Source of the DNA: Candidatus Acidiferrum typicum
Lineage (GTDB): Bacteria; Acidobacteriota; Terriglobia; Acidiferrales; UBA7541
Length of the DNA: 12,294 bases
Assembly: GCA_002478115.1 (NCBI GenBank)
Contig: DLMH01000150.1
Location: forward strand, 1 to 12,294
Reading direction: 5' to 3'
The first letter of the stretch is position 1. Each line of letters starts with the position of its first letter. The notes beneath the pieces were generated by a model. That model was not told the DNA's origin and made no database searches. It saw only the letters and a program-made list of their open reading frames with translations. A program made the translations under genes and the position numbers. Of the stretch, positions 1 to 7,388 are shown in pieces.

Positions 1-82
1 AAGCTGTGAGAAATGTGGGCTAATGGGCGGAGGCGGAGCGGGGGAGGAATTGCGGTTTGTTGTGGGGCAGGCAATTGTAAAA

Positions 83-100
83 GCGGCGGCAAGCCGCCGC
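83..100. repeat. GC-rich perfect palindrome (8-bp arms)
   Basis: Two perfect 8-base arms, GCGGCGGC and GCCGCCGC, are separated by AA. This is the first of three palindromes packed between 83 and 195, in the 263 bases at the left end that hold no gene I can support. The right arm runs into CCGCCGCACTCC (94-105), which recurs exactly at 10060-10071 upstream of the toxin-antitoxin operon. It is probably a REP-like dispersed element; a transcription-terminating role is possible but unproven. Confidence 0.55.
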
Positions 101-130
101 ACTCCACATTGGCGAAGATTGTGGCGAAAT

Positions 131-152
131 GGGGTGCAGCGTGCTGGACCCC
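131..152. repeat. REP-like palindrome, copy 1
   Basis: Arms GGGGTGCAGC and GCTGGACCCC flank a GT loop and pair with a single mismatch. The right arm continues as TACACGG. The layout GGGG-(C/T)-GCAG...CTG-CCCC-TAC closely matches the elements at 5354-5384 and 7354-7384. All three have the same orientation and lie just 3' of a minus-strand gene, so I treat this as a more diverged member of the same intergenic repeat family. Confidence 0.5.
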
Positions 153-172
153 TACACGGACAAACCCAAGAA

Positions 173-195
173 CCGATCCCGCAACGCGGGATCGG
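173..195 (-). terminator. Strong hairpin downstream of the MFS gene
   Basis: The perfect 10-bp arms CCGATCCCGC and GCGGGATCGG enclose a three-base AAC loop, 68 bases beyond the stop codon of the minus-strand transporter gene. On the minus strand the stem is followed by TTCTTGGGTTTG, which is T-rich but not a clean U-tract. It could act as an imperfect intrinsic terminator or an RNA 3'-end protector. It could equally be just another palindromic repeat. Confidence 0.45.
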
Positions 196-263
196 CCACT
201 ACAGGAGCAAGAGAAACCCAAGAGCACACTCAGGAGTGACTGTGCCACAAGAGCGAAGGCTGT

Positions 264-1514
264 TTAGTGTGCGGCTTTGTCTTCGGCGCGGAAGGCGGCC
301 AGGCGCGGATGGTGCAGGCCATCGCGGCGCACGAAATGGATTACCAGCAACAGGAGCAAGGCGCCAAAGACCATGACAGCCGTGGCGGCCTGCAAGCCGA
401 TCTGCAGGTCGCTGATGTCCGAGATGCGCCCGATCAGCAATGGTCCGAGCGCGCCGAGGAGCTGCGTGGCGAACATGTAGACACCAATGGCAGTCGCATG
501 GGCGCGCTGTGGTGTCAGATCGTGGAGCACCGCAGTTGTCGGTCCGTGATACCACGACATGAAATACATGGCGACGAAGAAGCCCGAAAGAACGATCCAT
601 TTTTCGTCCGACTGGATGGCCAGCAGGAGGAATGGCGTAGCGACGAGGAAGGCACAGGCGATGACTAGGATTCGGCCGTACTTCAACCGCCTCTGGAGAC
701 GGTCCGCAAAGTATCCTCCCGAGAGCGCTCCCAACACGGAAGAAAGCAGGGCGATGATGGCCAGGGAGAGAGCGGCTTCCTTGAGGCTGAAGTTCTTGTA
801 GTTCATGGCGTAATCAATGCCCCAAACGACGAAAGAAACGCCGGAGAACGTGATGCAAATGCCCGCTGCGATCATGGCCACGAAAGCGGGTACGCGAAGA
901 AGCTCTTTAGGGCTGACGGCTTCCGAGCGAGGACGCCGAGGAGGTTCCTTAAGTTTGAGGGCGGATAGCCCTGGGAGGATTCCAAGGACACCCACGATGA
1001 TGAAGGCGTGCTGCCAGCCGTGACGTGCTCCCATGATGCCACCGAGCGCCAGACCGGAGACGCCGCCAAGAATCATGCCGGAGGCAAAGACGGATTGCGC
1101 CATAGCGCGGTTGCGGCGGGAGAAGGAATCGGAAATCAGGGACTGCGCGGCAGGGGCATAGGCGGCTTCGCCGATACCGACAAATCCGCGGGCGACGAAG
1201 AGGAAGAAAAAGGTGGGAGCGAGGCCGCTGCTGATAGCGGCGAGACTCCAGAAGAGTACGCCCGCAGCAATGATTTTCGGCTCATTGAAGCGATCGGCCA
1301 GGTAGCCGGAGGGAATACTGGCGATCGCCAGAACGACAAGAAGTACCATCGGGAGGGAACCGAGCCACGTGTCGCTGACGCCAAAATGCTGACGAAGCAA
1401 GGGAAGCAGGGGATTCAGCACCTGGCGGTCTGCGAAGTTGACAAAATTGATTAAAGCAAGTACAGCAAGGAGGCGAGCCTGCGCGAGCGTGAATGGGATT
1501 TTGCGAAATGGCAT
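264..1514 (-). CDS. Major facilitator superfamily transporter, Spinster-like
   Basis: A 416-residue inner-membrane protein with about 12 hydrophobic segments, the usual size for an MFS secondary transporter. The first helix carries NFVNFADRQVLNPLLPLL. The cytoplasmic loop between helices 2 and 3 has the MFS motif A remnant GYLADRFNEPK. Helices 4-5 carry GIGEAAYAPAAQSLISD, a hallmark of the Spinster-like/sugar-phosphate-like MFS branch, followed by the basic SRRNRA loop. The substrate cannot be told from sequence; such proteins are usually annotated only as MFS transporter. The start (MPFRKIPF) fits the family well, but the only Shine-Dalgarno-like GAGGA sits 12 bases upstream, which is long. 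It is divergent from the AI-2E family gene, with about 90 bp shared between the two starts. Downstream are palindromes that may end its transcript. Confidence 0.85.
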   Translation of the reverse strand: MPFRKIPFTLAQARLLAVLALINFVNFADRQVLNPLLPLLRQHFGVSDTWLGSLPMVLLVVLAIASIPSGYLADRFNEPKIIAAGVLFWSLAAISSGLAPTFFFLFVARGFVGIGEAAYAPAAQSLISDSFSRRNRAMAQSVFASGMILGGVSGLALGGIMGARHGWQHAFIIVGVLGILPGLSALKLKEPPRRPRSEAVSPKELLRVPAFVAMIAAGICITFSGVSFVVWGIDYAMNYKNFSLKEAALSLAIIALLSSVLGALSGGYFADRLQRRLKYGRILVIACAFLVATPFLLLAIQSDEKWIVLSGFFVAMYFMSWYHGPTTAVLHDLTPQRAHATAIGVYMFATQLLGALGPLLIGRISDISDLQIGLQAATAVMVFGALLLLLVIHFVRRDGLHHPRLAAFRAEDKAAH

Positions 1515-1593
1515 AGCGTCTTGAAATCCTCGCGCAGACGACCTGGCAAGCTGAGGGCCCCCTGAGGCCCGTCTCCAAGCGAACCGGGTGGAT

Positions 1594-1599
1594 TATATA
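1594..1599 (+). promoter_or_regulatory. Candidate -10 box (TATATA) for a leaderless transcript
   Basis: TATATA ends six bases before the ATG at 1606, so the hexamer sits at -12 to -7 relative to the A of the start codon. That is where a -10 element falls when transcription begins at the start codon itself. No convincing -35 hexamer is visible at 16-18 bp, and the AT-rich block may simply be chance, so confidence is low. Confidence 0.3.
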
Positions 1600-1605
1600 A
1601 CGCAG

Positions 1606-2676
1606 ATGACACAAGCCAAGCGAAACACAACAACGAGTGACCGGTTAACCACGGTGCTCTCCTATGGGGCGCTGCTGCTGCTGGGTTTCCTGGTGTTCCA
1701 GATCGTGGCGCCATTTGTGAAGCCGCTGGCGTGGTCGGCGGTCCTGGCGATTTTCTTTTATCCCGTGTACGAGAAGCTATTGCGAAAGACTTCGCCGACG
1801 CGGGCGGCAGTGTACTGCACAGTGGGTGTGACGGTACTTTTGATTGTGCCGGTTTTGCTGGTGCTGTTGTACGCGGCACGAGAAGCCGTCGTCGCTTCGG
1901 CACAGGTGCAGGCAGCGATCAGCTCTGGTTCGGTTGGGATGCCAACGCATTTGACGGATTGGATAAGGCACCGCCTGCCGGAGGCATGGCGCGGTATGGA
2001 CGTCATTGGGCCACTCCGGCAGGGAGCGGAAAAGGTCGGGTCGTACCTGGCAGCCAGCGTAGGTTCGTGGTTGAGGAATCTGTTTTCATTCTTTCTGGAC
2101 CTCTTCATTTTGCTGTTCGCGCTGTTTTTCATGTTCCGCGATGGCGAACAGATCGTCCACGCGCTGCGGCACCTGATCCCGTTCGACGCGGAGATTCAAA
2201 AAGACATGCTGCGGGAATCGCATGACCTGATTTTTGCGAGCGTCGCCGTGGCCCTGTTGATTGCGGCGATTCAGGGGGTCCTGGGGGGAACAGCGTTTGC
2301 GTTGACGGGGCTGGGGACACCCGTGTTCATGGGTGTGGTGATCGCCCTTTTTTCGATTGTGCCGATGGTGGGTTCGGCGCTGATTTGGGTGCCGGCGGCG
2401 CTGTGGCTGGGAATCAACGGCCATTGGGGCAAGGCGCTGCTCTTAGTGGCGATCTGCGGCGGCGTCGCGGGAGTGCTGGATAACCTGGTGCGGCCGCTGC
2501 TGATGCGCAATCGATCGCGGTTGAACGATCTGCTGCTGTTTATCAGTATTCTGGGCGGGCTGGACGTTTTCGGCTTGCTGGGTTTGGTAATCGGACCGAC
2601 CATCATGGCGGCGGCGCTGGGGGTGTTCCGGGTGTATATGGAGCACCGCGAACAATTGGAAAAGGAGAGCGCGTAA
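1606..2676 (+). CDS. AI-2E family membrane transporter (PF01594 type)
   Basis: A 356-residue polytopic inner-membrane protein of the AI-2E/TqsA/PerM family. Family members include an autoinducer-2 exporter and Na+/H+ antiporters, so the substrate should not be assumed. Two hydrophobic segments lie near the N-terminus, then a soluble stretch rich in amphipathic sequence, then a compact bundle of hydrophobic helices. The family signatures DNLVRPLLM and GGLDVFGLLGLVIGP occur in order near the C-terminus, followed by the short polar tail EHREQLEKESA. I chose the ATG at 1606. An in-frame GTG at 1588 would add six residues, but it would put the TATATA box inside the gene, and neither start has a proper Shine-Dalgarno site. 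The Lon-like protease gene follows after 68 bp on the same strand but seems to have its own promoter. Confidence 0.88.
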   Translation: MTQAKRNTTTSDRLTTVLSYGALLLLGFLVFQIVAPFVKPLAWSAVLAIFFYPVYEKLLRKTSPTRAAVYCTVGVTVLLIVPVLLVLLYAAREAVVASAQVQAAISSGSVGMPTHLTDWIRHRLPEAWRGMDVIGPLRQGAEKVGSYLAASVGSWLRNLFSFFLDLFILLFALFFMFRDGEQIVHALRHLIPFDAEIQKDMLRESHDLIFASVAVALLIAAIQGVLGGTAFALTGLGTPVFMGVVIALFSIVPMVGSALIWVPAALWLGINGHWGKALLLVAICGGVAGVLDNLVRPLLMRNRSRLNDLLLFISILGGLDVFGLLGLVIGPTIMAAALGVFRVYMEHREQLEKESA

Positions 2677-2724
2677 CCGAAAGCGTAACGCCCGGGGTAA
2701 ATTCCGCGCGTGGTGGTACGCTCT

Positions 2725-2734
2725 GTGCTAGAGT
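2725..2734 (+). promoter_or_regulatory. Candidate extended -10 promoter for the Lon-like gene
   Basis: A TG dinucleotide (2725-2726) lies close upstream of the -10-like hexamer TAGAGT (2729-2734), resembling but not exactly matching an extended -10. Initiation about seven bases after the hexamer would fall around 2741, leaving only about 4 untranslated bases before the ATG at 2745. No good -35 is visible. No Shine-Dalgarno site precedes the ATG, which fits a nearly leaderless mRNA. Confidence 0.3.
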
Positions 2735-2744
2735 ACGCCCTCGA

Positions 2745-5201
2745 ATGAGTGTAACGACCGACAAGACGATGACCATGCCGACAGAACTGACGGCCGACAA
2801 GTTGCGGTGGCGTTGCGAGCTTTCGCGCGTGCCCTTTGAAACCACGGCGCAGGCGCAGAAACGCGAAGGATTCGTTGGACAGGAGCGCGCGCTGCGGGCG
2901 CTGAAGATGGGCGTGGAGCTGTCCGCGCCGGGCTACAACGTGTTCGTGTGCGGATTGGCGGGCACCAGCCGCGGCGGCACGATTGCCCAGATGATCGAAG
3001 ATTTGCACCCGGCCACCAAACCTTCGCTGGACCGGTGTTACGTCAATAACTTCAAGATACCCGACCGGCCGCGGCTGCTTTCTCTGCCGCGGGGCTCGGC
3101 TAACGTGTTCAAGAAAGACATGCAGGCGGGCGTGGACTTCCTGCGGCGGCGAATTCCGCAAGTATTCGAAGGCGAACCGTTCCAGCGGCAGAAGGGGCGA
3201 ATCGTCGAACGCTTTTCCGTGCGCGAAAAGGAGCTGATGGACGACTTCACGCGGCGGATCGCCCGCGAACAGTTTGCGCTCGGGCACATGCAAGTGGGCG
3301 CCGTGGCGCTGCCGGAGATTTTTCCGGTGCTGGAAGGGCAGATGGTGCCCATCGAGGATATCTCCAAGCTGGTGCACGAGGGAAAACTGGAAAGCGGAGT
3401 GGCGGAAGAGATTGAGCGGAAGTACGAGCAATTCCGGCAGGAATTCACGGTGGTGTACCGGAAGACGCTGACGCTTTCGCGGGAACTGGCGAGCGAGCTG
3501 AGTTACCTGGAGCAGGAAGCGGCGTCGGTGCTGGTGGACGGGGTGATCGAGGAGTTAAAGGAGAAATATCCCGGCGCGGGAGTTTCCGAGTATCTCGAAG
3601 AGGTCCGGCATCACCTGCTGGATAATCTGGGGCCGTTTAAAGAGCGCGAGGGGGAAGAGGATCAGACGGGGGATCAGCCGGAAGTGCTGCAGAAGATGCC
3701 GGGGCCGGAGAGGGATCCGTTCCGCGTGTATGGCGTAAACGTGATTCTGTCGCACAACAGCGAGAGCGATTCTCAGGTGATTTTCGAGACCACACCGACC
3801 TATGCAAACCTGTTTGGCACGATCCAGCGGGCCTACGATGCGCGCGGCGGCTGGAGCAGCGACTTCATGGACCTGCGCGGCGGATCGCTGCTGCGCGCCG
3901 ATGGCGGATTCCTGATCATGTATTCGATTGAGGCTTTGTCCGAGCCGGGAGTCTGGCGGGCGTTAAAGCGCACGATGAACCACACGCGGCTGGAGATTCA
4001 GCCGTTGGAAGTGTTCTATCCATTTGCGACCACGGCGCTGAAGCCGGAGCCCGTGGAACTCAACGTAAAAGTGATCCTGATCGGGGATCGCGATCTCTAC
4101 GAATTGTTGTACGAATATGAAGAGGACTTCCGCAAAATTTTCAAGGTGCGCGTGGAGTTTGACGAGGAAATGCCGCTGAGCGATAGCGTGATTGAAGAGT
4201 ACGCCGGGCGATTACGGGCGCTGAGCGAAAAGGAAAACCTGTTCCCGTTCGATCGCGGGGCGTTTGCGGCGATTCTCGAGTATGGCGTGCGAAAGGCGGG
4301 GCGCCGGAACAAAGTGACGGCGCGGTTTGTGGATATTGCCGACCTGGCGCGGGAGGCGCACTATACGGCGGCAGCGGCGGGGGAAAATGTGGTGCGCGCG
4401 GCGCACGTGCGCTCGGCGATTGCCTCGAAGATGGAGCGCCACAACCTGATCGAGACGCGCATACGGAAAATGATCGAAGAGGGCACGCTGCTGGTGGACC
4501 TGACGGGGACATGCGTCGGCCAGGTGAATGGGCTGAGCGTGCTGGAGATCGGGGGGTATGCGTTCGGAAAGCCGGTGCGCATCACGGCGAGCGCGGCGCT
4601 GGGCAAGGCGGGACTCATCAATATCGAGCGCGAAGCGAATCTCAGCGGCAGATTCCACGATAAGGGCGTGCACATTATCGCGGGGTACTTGCGAAGCTGC
4701 TTTGCGAAGGACAAACCGCTGTCACTGGCGGCGAGCATCTGCTTCGAGCAATCGTATTCGGGCGTGGATGGAGACAGCGCGAGTTCGACGGAGATATACG
4801 CGCTGCTTTCGGCGCTCTCCGAGCTTCCGATGCGGCAGGACATTGCAGTGACGGGTTCGATGAACCAGCGCGGAGATATTCAAGCGATCGGCGGGGTCAA
4901 TGAAAAGATCGAAGGATTCTTCGATACTTGCCGGATCGAGGGCTTGAGCGGGACGCAGGGCGTGATGATTCCGGCGGCAAACGTCGAGGACCTGATGCTG
5001 CGGGAAGACGTGCTGGAAGCAGTGAAGAGCGGGAAATTCCATATCTGGCCGATCGGGCGCGTGGAGCAGGGAGTCGAGCTGCTGACCGGGATTCGCGCCG
5101 GCCAGCGCAATGGGGATGGCGGATTTGAGAAGGACACGGTGTTCGCGCGGGTAGATGAGCGTTTGCGTGAGATGGCCAAGACAATGAAGGAATTCGAGTG
5201 A
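2745..5201 (+). CDS. Lon-like serine protease with degenerate ATPase domain (AAA_32 / LonC type)
   Basis: An 818-residue cytoplasmic peptidase of family S16. The N-terminal part has GFVGQERALRALKMGVE (about 42-57). At the P-loop position, where GxxxxGK(S/T) is expected, it reads GLAGTSRG (70-77): the second Gly, the Lys and the Ser/Thr are all replaced. A long helical, charge-rich insert follows (about 130-330). The Walker B region, GGFLIMYSIEAL, lacks the usual acidic pair. The proteolytic domain begins near 588 (GTCVGQVNGLSV) and keeps Ser678 in GVDGDSASS and Lys721 in GGVNEKIEG, 43 residues apart as in E. coli Lon (Ser679/Lys722). Domain order matches the AAA_32 plus Lon C-terminal family. 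LonC proteases of this type are known to work without ATP, so ATP-independent degradation of unfolded proteins is a reasonable inference. It is not classical Lon, which has a different N-terminal domain. The first ATG is used; later in-frame ATGs at 2769 and 2775 have no better ribosome site. Confidence 0.88.
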   Translation: MSVTTDKTMTMPTELTADKLRWRCELSRVPFETTAQAQKREGFVGQERALRALKMGVELSAPGYNVFVCGLAGTSRGGTIAQMIEDLHPATKPSLDRCYVNNFKIPDRPRLLSLPRGSANVFKKDMQAGVDFLRRRIPQVFEGEPFQRQKGRIVERFSVREKELMDDFTRRIAREQFALGHMQVGAVALPEIFPVLEGQMVPIEDISKLVHEGKLESGVAEEIERKYEQFRQEFTVVYRKTLTLSRELASELSYLEQEAASVLVDGVIEELKEKYPGAGVSEYLEEVRHHLLDNLGPFKEREGEEDQTGDQPEVLQKMPGPERDPFRVYGVNVILSHNSESDSQVIFETTPTYANLFGTIQRAYDARGGWSSDFMDLRGGSLLRADGGFLIMYSIEALSEPGVWRALKRTMNHTRLEIQPLEVFYPFATTALKPEPVELNVKVILIGDRDLYELLYEYEEDFRKIFKVRVEFDEEMPLSDSVIEEYAGRLRALSEKENLFPFDRGAFAAILEYGVRKAGRRNKVTARFVDIADLAREAHYTAAAAGENVVRAAHVRSAIASKMERHNLIETRIRKMIEEGTLLVDLTGTCVGQVNGLSVLEIGGYAFGKPVRITASAALGKAGLINIEREANLSGRFHDKGVHIIAGYLRSCFAKDKPLSLAASICFEQSYSGVDGDSASSTEIYALLSALSELPMRQDIAVTGSMNQRGDIQAIGGVNEKIEGFFDTCRIEGLSGTQGVMIPAANVEDLMLREDVLEAVKSGKFHIWPIGRVEQGVELLTGIRAGQRNGDGGFEKDTVFARVDERLREMAKTMKEFE

Positions 5202-5353
5202 GCAGCTTCTACAGGAAGCAAGACCCGCCAAGAAGTGATTGAAGTCTTCAGAAAATCAGGGAGAAGGAGCAGAGCAAGAAACTTTGCATGGAGCGAGATT
5301 CGCGTGGATGACGTTGAGAAAAAACAATCGCCCCGTTTGAGACCACAGTAACT

Positions 5354-5384
5354 GGGGCGCAGCAGTTCTGCGCCCCCACGGGGG
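5354..5384. repeat. REP-like palindrome, copy 2
   Basis: A perfect 9-bp stem, GGGGCGCAG and CTGCGCCCC, with loop CAGTT, followed by CACGGGGG. It matches the element at 7354-7384 at 28 of 31 positions. It lies between the convergent ends of the Lon-like gene and the exported-protein gene, 32 bases past the latter's stop codon, so it could serve as a bidirectional terminator. The rest of the 5202-5416 gap shows nothing else I can support. Confidence 0.7.
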
Positions 5385-5416
5385 ATCGTGCGGGGCTGAG
5401 TGCCAGGCCGGTGGGG

Positions 5417-7159
5417 CTAGTCCAGCCAGTCGTCAAAGTGAACTCCCTTGTCGTCTTTCCAGGATGCGCCGATCACGGAATGGAGATGGCGGGAAAACAC
5501 GGCGGGATTAACCGAGTCCAGCCAATTCGCCTGTTTGGGGAGAACTTGGGAATTGTTCGCGGTCTTTGTTTTGGCGGATTTGTTGGCTTCGGCGACCCAT
5601 TTTTCTCGCAGCGCGGGCCAATCCAGCTTTTGCAAATCGAAAAAGGAGAATCCGTTAAGTTTTTTGGGGAACTGTTTGCGGGCGGCGAGAAAATTCTGGG
5701 GAATAGAAGCCGGAGTATTGGCGGCCTGCTGCGCGAGGGCAGCGCGAAGGGTGTCACTCTTGGAGGCGCCCAGCAAGAAGTCGGGCGTCATGGCGAGATA
5801 GTAGAAGTTCCACTGAGCCAAACCGGCGGAGCTTTGACCGCCGCGCAAGGAAATCTTCATATACGTGGCGGAGCCCTCGTTGCGCTCGGAAGTAATCTGA
5901 TCGCTGAAAATGGTGCGGAGTAATTTCAGGGCTTCGGGTTTGTTGCGAATGCCAAAGAGATAGACTTGCTTGGAGTCATCGAGGGTGGGGCTGGTCTGGA
6001 TGGAAGCCATTTCGCCCGTGGTAAGGGCCAGGGCGTCGGTCAGGGGCATGCCGAGGCGCGTCTGGATCATTAATTCCACAGGAGCAACGGATTTCGCGGC
6101 GTCCGGGCCGGCCTGGGAAAGCGCGCGCTTCAGGGTTTCGTAAATACCCAGGAAATTGATTTGCGCATCACTGATAGAGACAGTGTCCGCCGTCAAGAAG
6201 GAGAGAAAAGCGGGATTCGCTTGTCCTTCGGGCCATATATCAAAAAGCTCGCCGGCAGTTGTGTCGCCGAGAATGGCGCCCTGTAAGCGGGTCCTGGGGC
6301 CTTCGAAGGAGAGATGGCCGGCGAGGACGTGGATGGAATCGAGTTTGAGGGCGTTGAACATGGCGCGCACTTGCGGCGCGGAAGTGTCTGTGCCGGGAGC
6401 GAACTCCTTGAGCTGGGGGACACGGAGAAAGAATTCAAAGAGGCCCGTGGCGAGCAGAGGCTTGGCTTCCTGGTAGGCCGCGGATTGTGCGAGGGAAGAG
6501 GAGTCGCCCTTGCCAGCAAGGCGATTCAGAATTTCCTCGAACACGGAGAGCTCACTGGCGCTGACGGCGAACTTGCCGGTTTCGGCCCAGTAGTTCACGC
6601 CAGACTTGCGATCAATTTTCAAAGCGGAGACACCGGCGACGGTCAGCGGCGTGAGTTTCGGGATTTGGGCGTCGGCGGCGCGCAGGCGCAGAATGGATTT
6701 GGTGAGGAGTTCTTCTTTGCCGGAACGATCATAGACAAAAAAAAGGCCATTCCACGCGGGTGCGATTTTCGTGGAATCGGGCTTGGCGGGCTTGGCCGGT
6801 GCGGCAGAGTCCGGGCGCGGCAGGTAGCCCAGGACGAAGGGATTATCGAGCAGTGAAGCATACTGGGCGAGCTCTTCGGGGGAGAGCTTGGGATTGTCCT
6901 TCTGTTTTTGCGAGCCGCTCAGGAGGGACTCGACAATCGCGGAGCGCATCGGCGCGGAATCGGGATCATCCCAGAGGCTCAGAAGAGCATTGCCCTTGCG
7001 AACATCTCCGGAGGGAGTGCCGCGCCAAATAAGATAAAAAGTGGTTCGCGCGGGGAGTTGAGCGGGCTCCAGCGGAGCCTGCGCGAAACAACAGGCAGCG
7101 AAAAGTAGCGAGGAAACGAGCAAAGAGAGAGAAAGGGAGCGAGCGCGATGAGTGCGCAT
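5417..7159 (-). CDS. Exported DUF3352-like protein of unknown function
   Basis: A 580-residue protein with a clear signal peptide: basic MRTHRAR, a hydrophobic core of leucines and serines, then CFAQA before PLEP, with likely cleavage near residue 27. The lipobox-like FAAC has Phe at -3, so it is probably not a lipoprotein. The mature part starts with LPARTTFYLIW and later has YDRSGKEELLTKS and LNRLAGKGDSSSLAQSAAYQEA. These resemble the DUF3352 periplasmic family (LPAdT start; 'sLadSaayrea' stretch). No catalytic motif is seen. The ribosome site GGAGG lies ten bases before the ATG. It is downstream of the coiled-coil membrane gene on the same strand, separated by 229 bp containing a repeat and a strong stem-loop, so the two may be separately controlled. 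A role in the cell envelope is an inference; the family assignment is tentative. Confidence 0.72.
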   Translation of the reverse strand: MRTHRARSLSLSLLVSSLLFAACCFAQAPLEPAQLPARTTFYLIWRGTPSGDVRKGNALLSLWDDPDSAPMRSAIVESLLSGSQKQKDNPKLSPEELAQYASLLDNPFVLGYLPRPDSAAPAKPAKPDSTKIAPAWNGLFFVYDRSGKEELLTKSILRLRAADAQIPKLTPLTVAGVSALKIDRKSGVNYWAETGKFAVSASELSVFEEILNRLAGKGDSSSLAQSAAYQEAKPLLATGLFEFFLRVPQLKEFAPGTDTSAPQVRAMFNALKLDSIHVLAGHLSFEGPRTRLQGAILGDTTAGELFDIWPEGQANPAFLSFLTADTVSISDAQINFLGIYETLKRALSQAGPDAAKSVAPVELMIQTRLGMPLTDALALTTGEMASIQTSPTLDDSKQVYLFGIRNKPEALKLLRTIFSDQITSERNEGSATYMKISLRGGQSSAGLAQWNFYYLAMTPDFLLGASKSDTLRAALAQQAANTPASIPQNFLAARKQFPKKLNGFSFFDLQKLDWPALREKWVAEANKSAKTKTANNSQVLPKQANWLDSVNPAVFSRHLHSVIGASWKDDKGVHFDDWLD

Positions 7160-7230
7160 AGGAATAGGCCCTCCGCAGCGGAAAAATCGAGGCTAAGGGA
7201 ATCGTAGCGTCAGGCTGGAAAAGACGAAAG

Positions 7231-7268
7231 CCCTGTTCCCGGGAGAGTTTCCAGAAGAGGGAACAGGG
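7231..7268 (-). terminator. Perfect 10-bp stem-loop, terminator or attenuator
   Basis: The arms CCCTGTTCCC (7231-7240) and GGGAACAGGG (7259-7268) are exact reverse complements around an 18-base loop. Read on the minus strand, the stem is followed by CTTTCGTCTTTTCC, a broken T-tract. It lies 120 bases past the stop of the coiled-coil membrane gene and 72 bases before the start of the exported-protein gene. It may therefore terminate the first transcript or form part of the second gene's leader. Confidence 0.5.
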
Positions 7269-7353
7269 GGAGAACAAAGCAGACGGCAGAGGCCGAGATT
7301 TGCCGGAATGCCGGTGATCAGAAGAGGAAACTGCGTTTGCGGCCTGGGCTAAA

Positions 7354-7384
7354 GGGGCGCAGCGGTCCTGCGCCCCTACGGGGG
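7354..7384. repeat. REP-like palindrome, copy 3
   Basis: The same perfect 9-bp stem as at 5354, GGGGCGCAG and CTGCGCCCC, here with loop CGGTC and followed by TACGGGGG. It starts 4 bases after the stop codon of the minus-strand coiled-coil gene. On the minus strand the stem is followed by TTTAG, so it may trim or terminate that mRNA. It differs from copy 2 at three positions, none of which disturbs the stem. Confidence 0.7.
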
Positions 7385-7388
7385 AAGG

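Noticed and set aside
1606..2676. Quorum-sensing (AI-2) export function for the AI-2E family gene
   Set aside because: The family name is historical; members transport different substrates, and no luxS or lsr gene is present in the window.
2271..3431. A 386-codon open frame on the minus strand across the AI-2E and Lon-like genes
   Set aside because: It is antisense to two well-supported genes, is rich in Arg, His and Pro as expected for a GC-rich shadow frame, and shows no domain.
5354..7384. Exact 2000-bp spacing between two copies of the palindromic repeat
   Set aside because: The intervening DNA is an ordinary gene plus its leader with no sign of a mobile unit or target-site duplication; the round number is coincidence.
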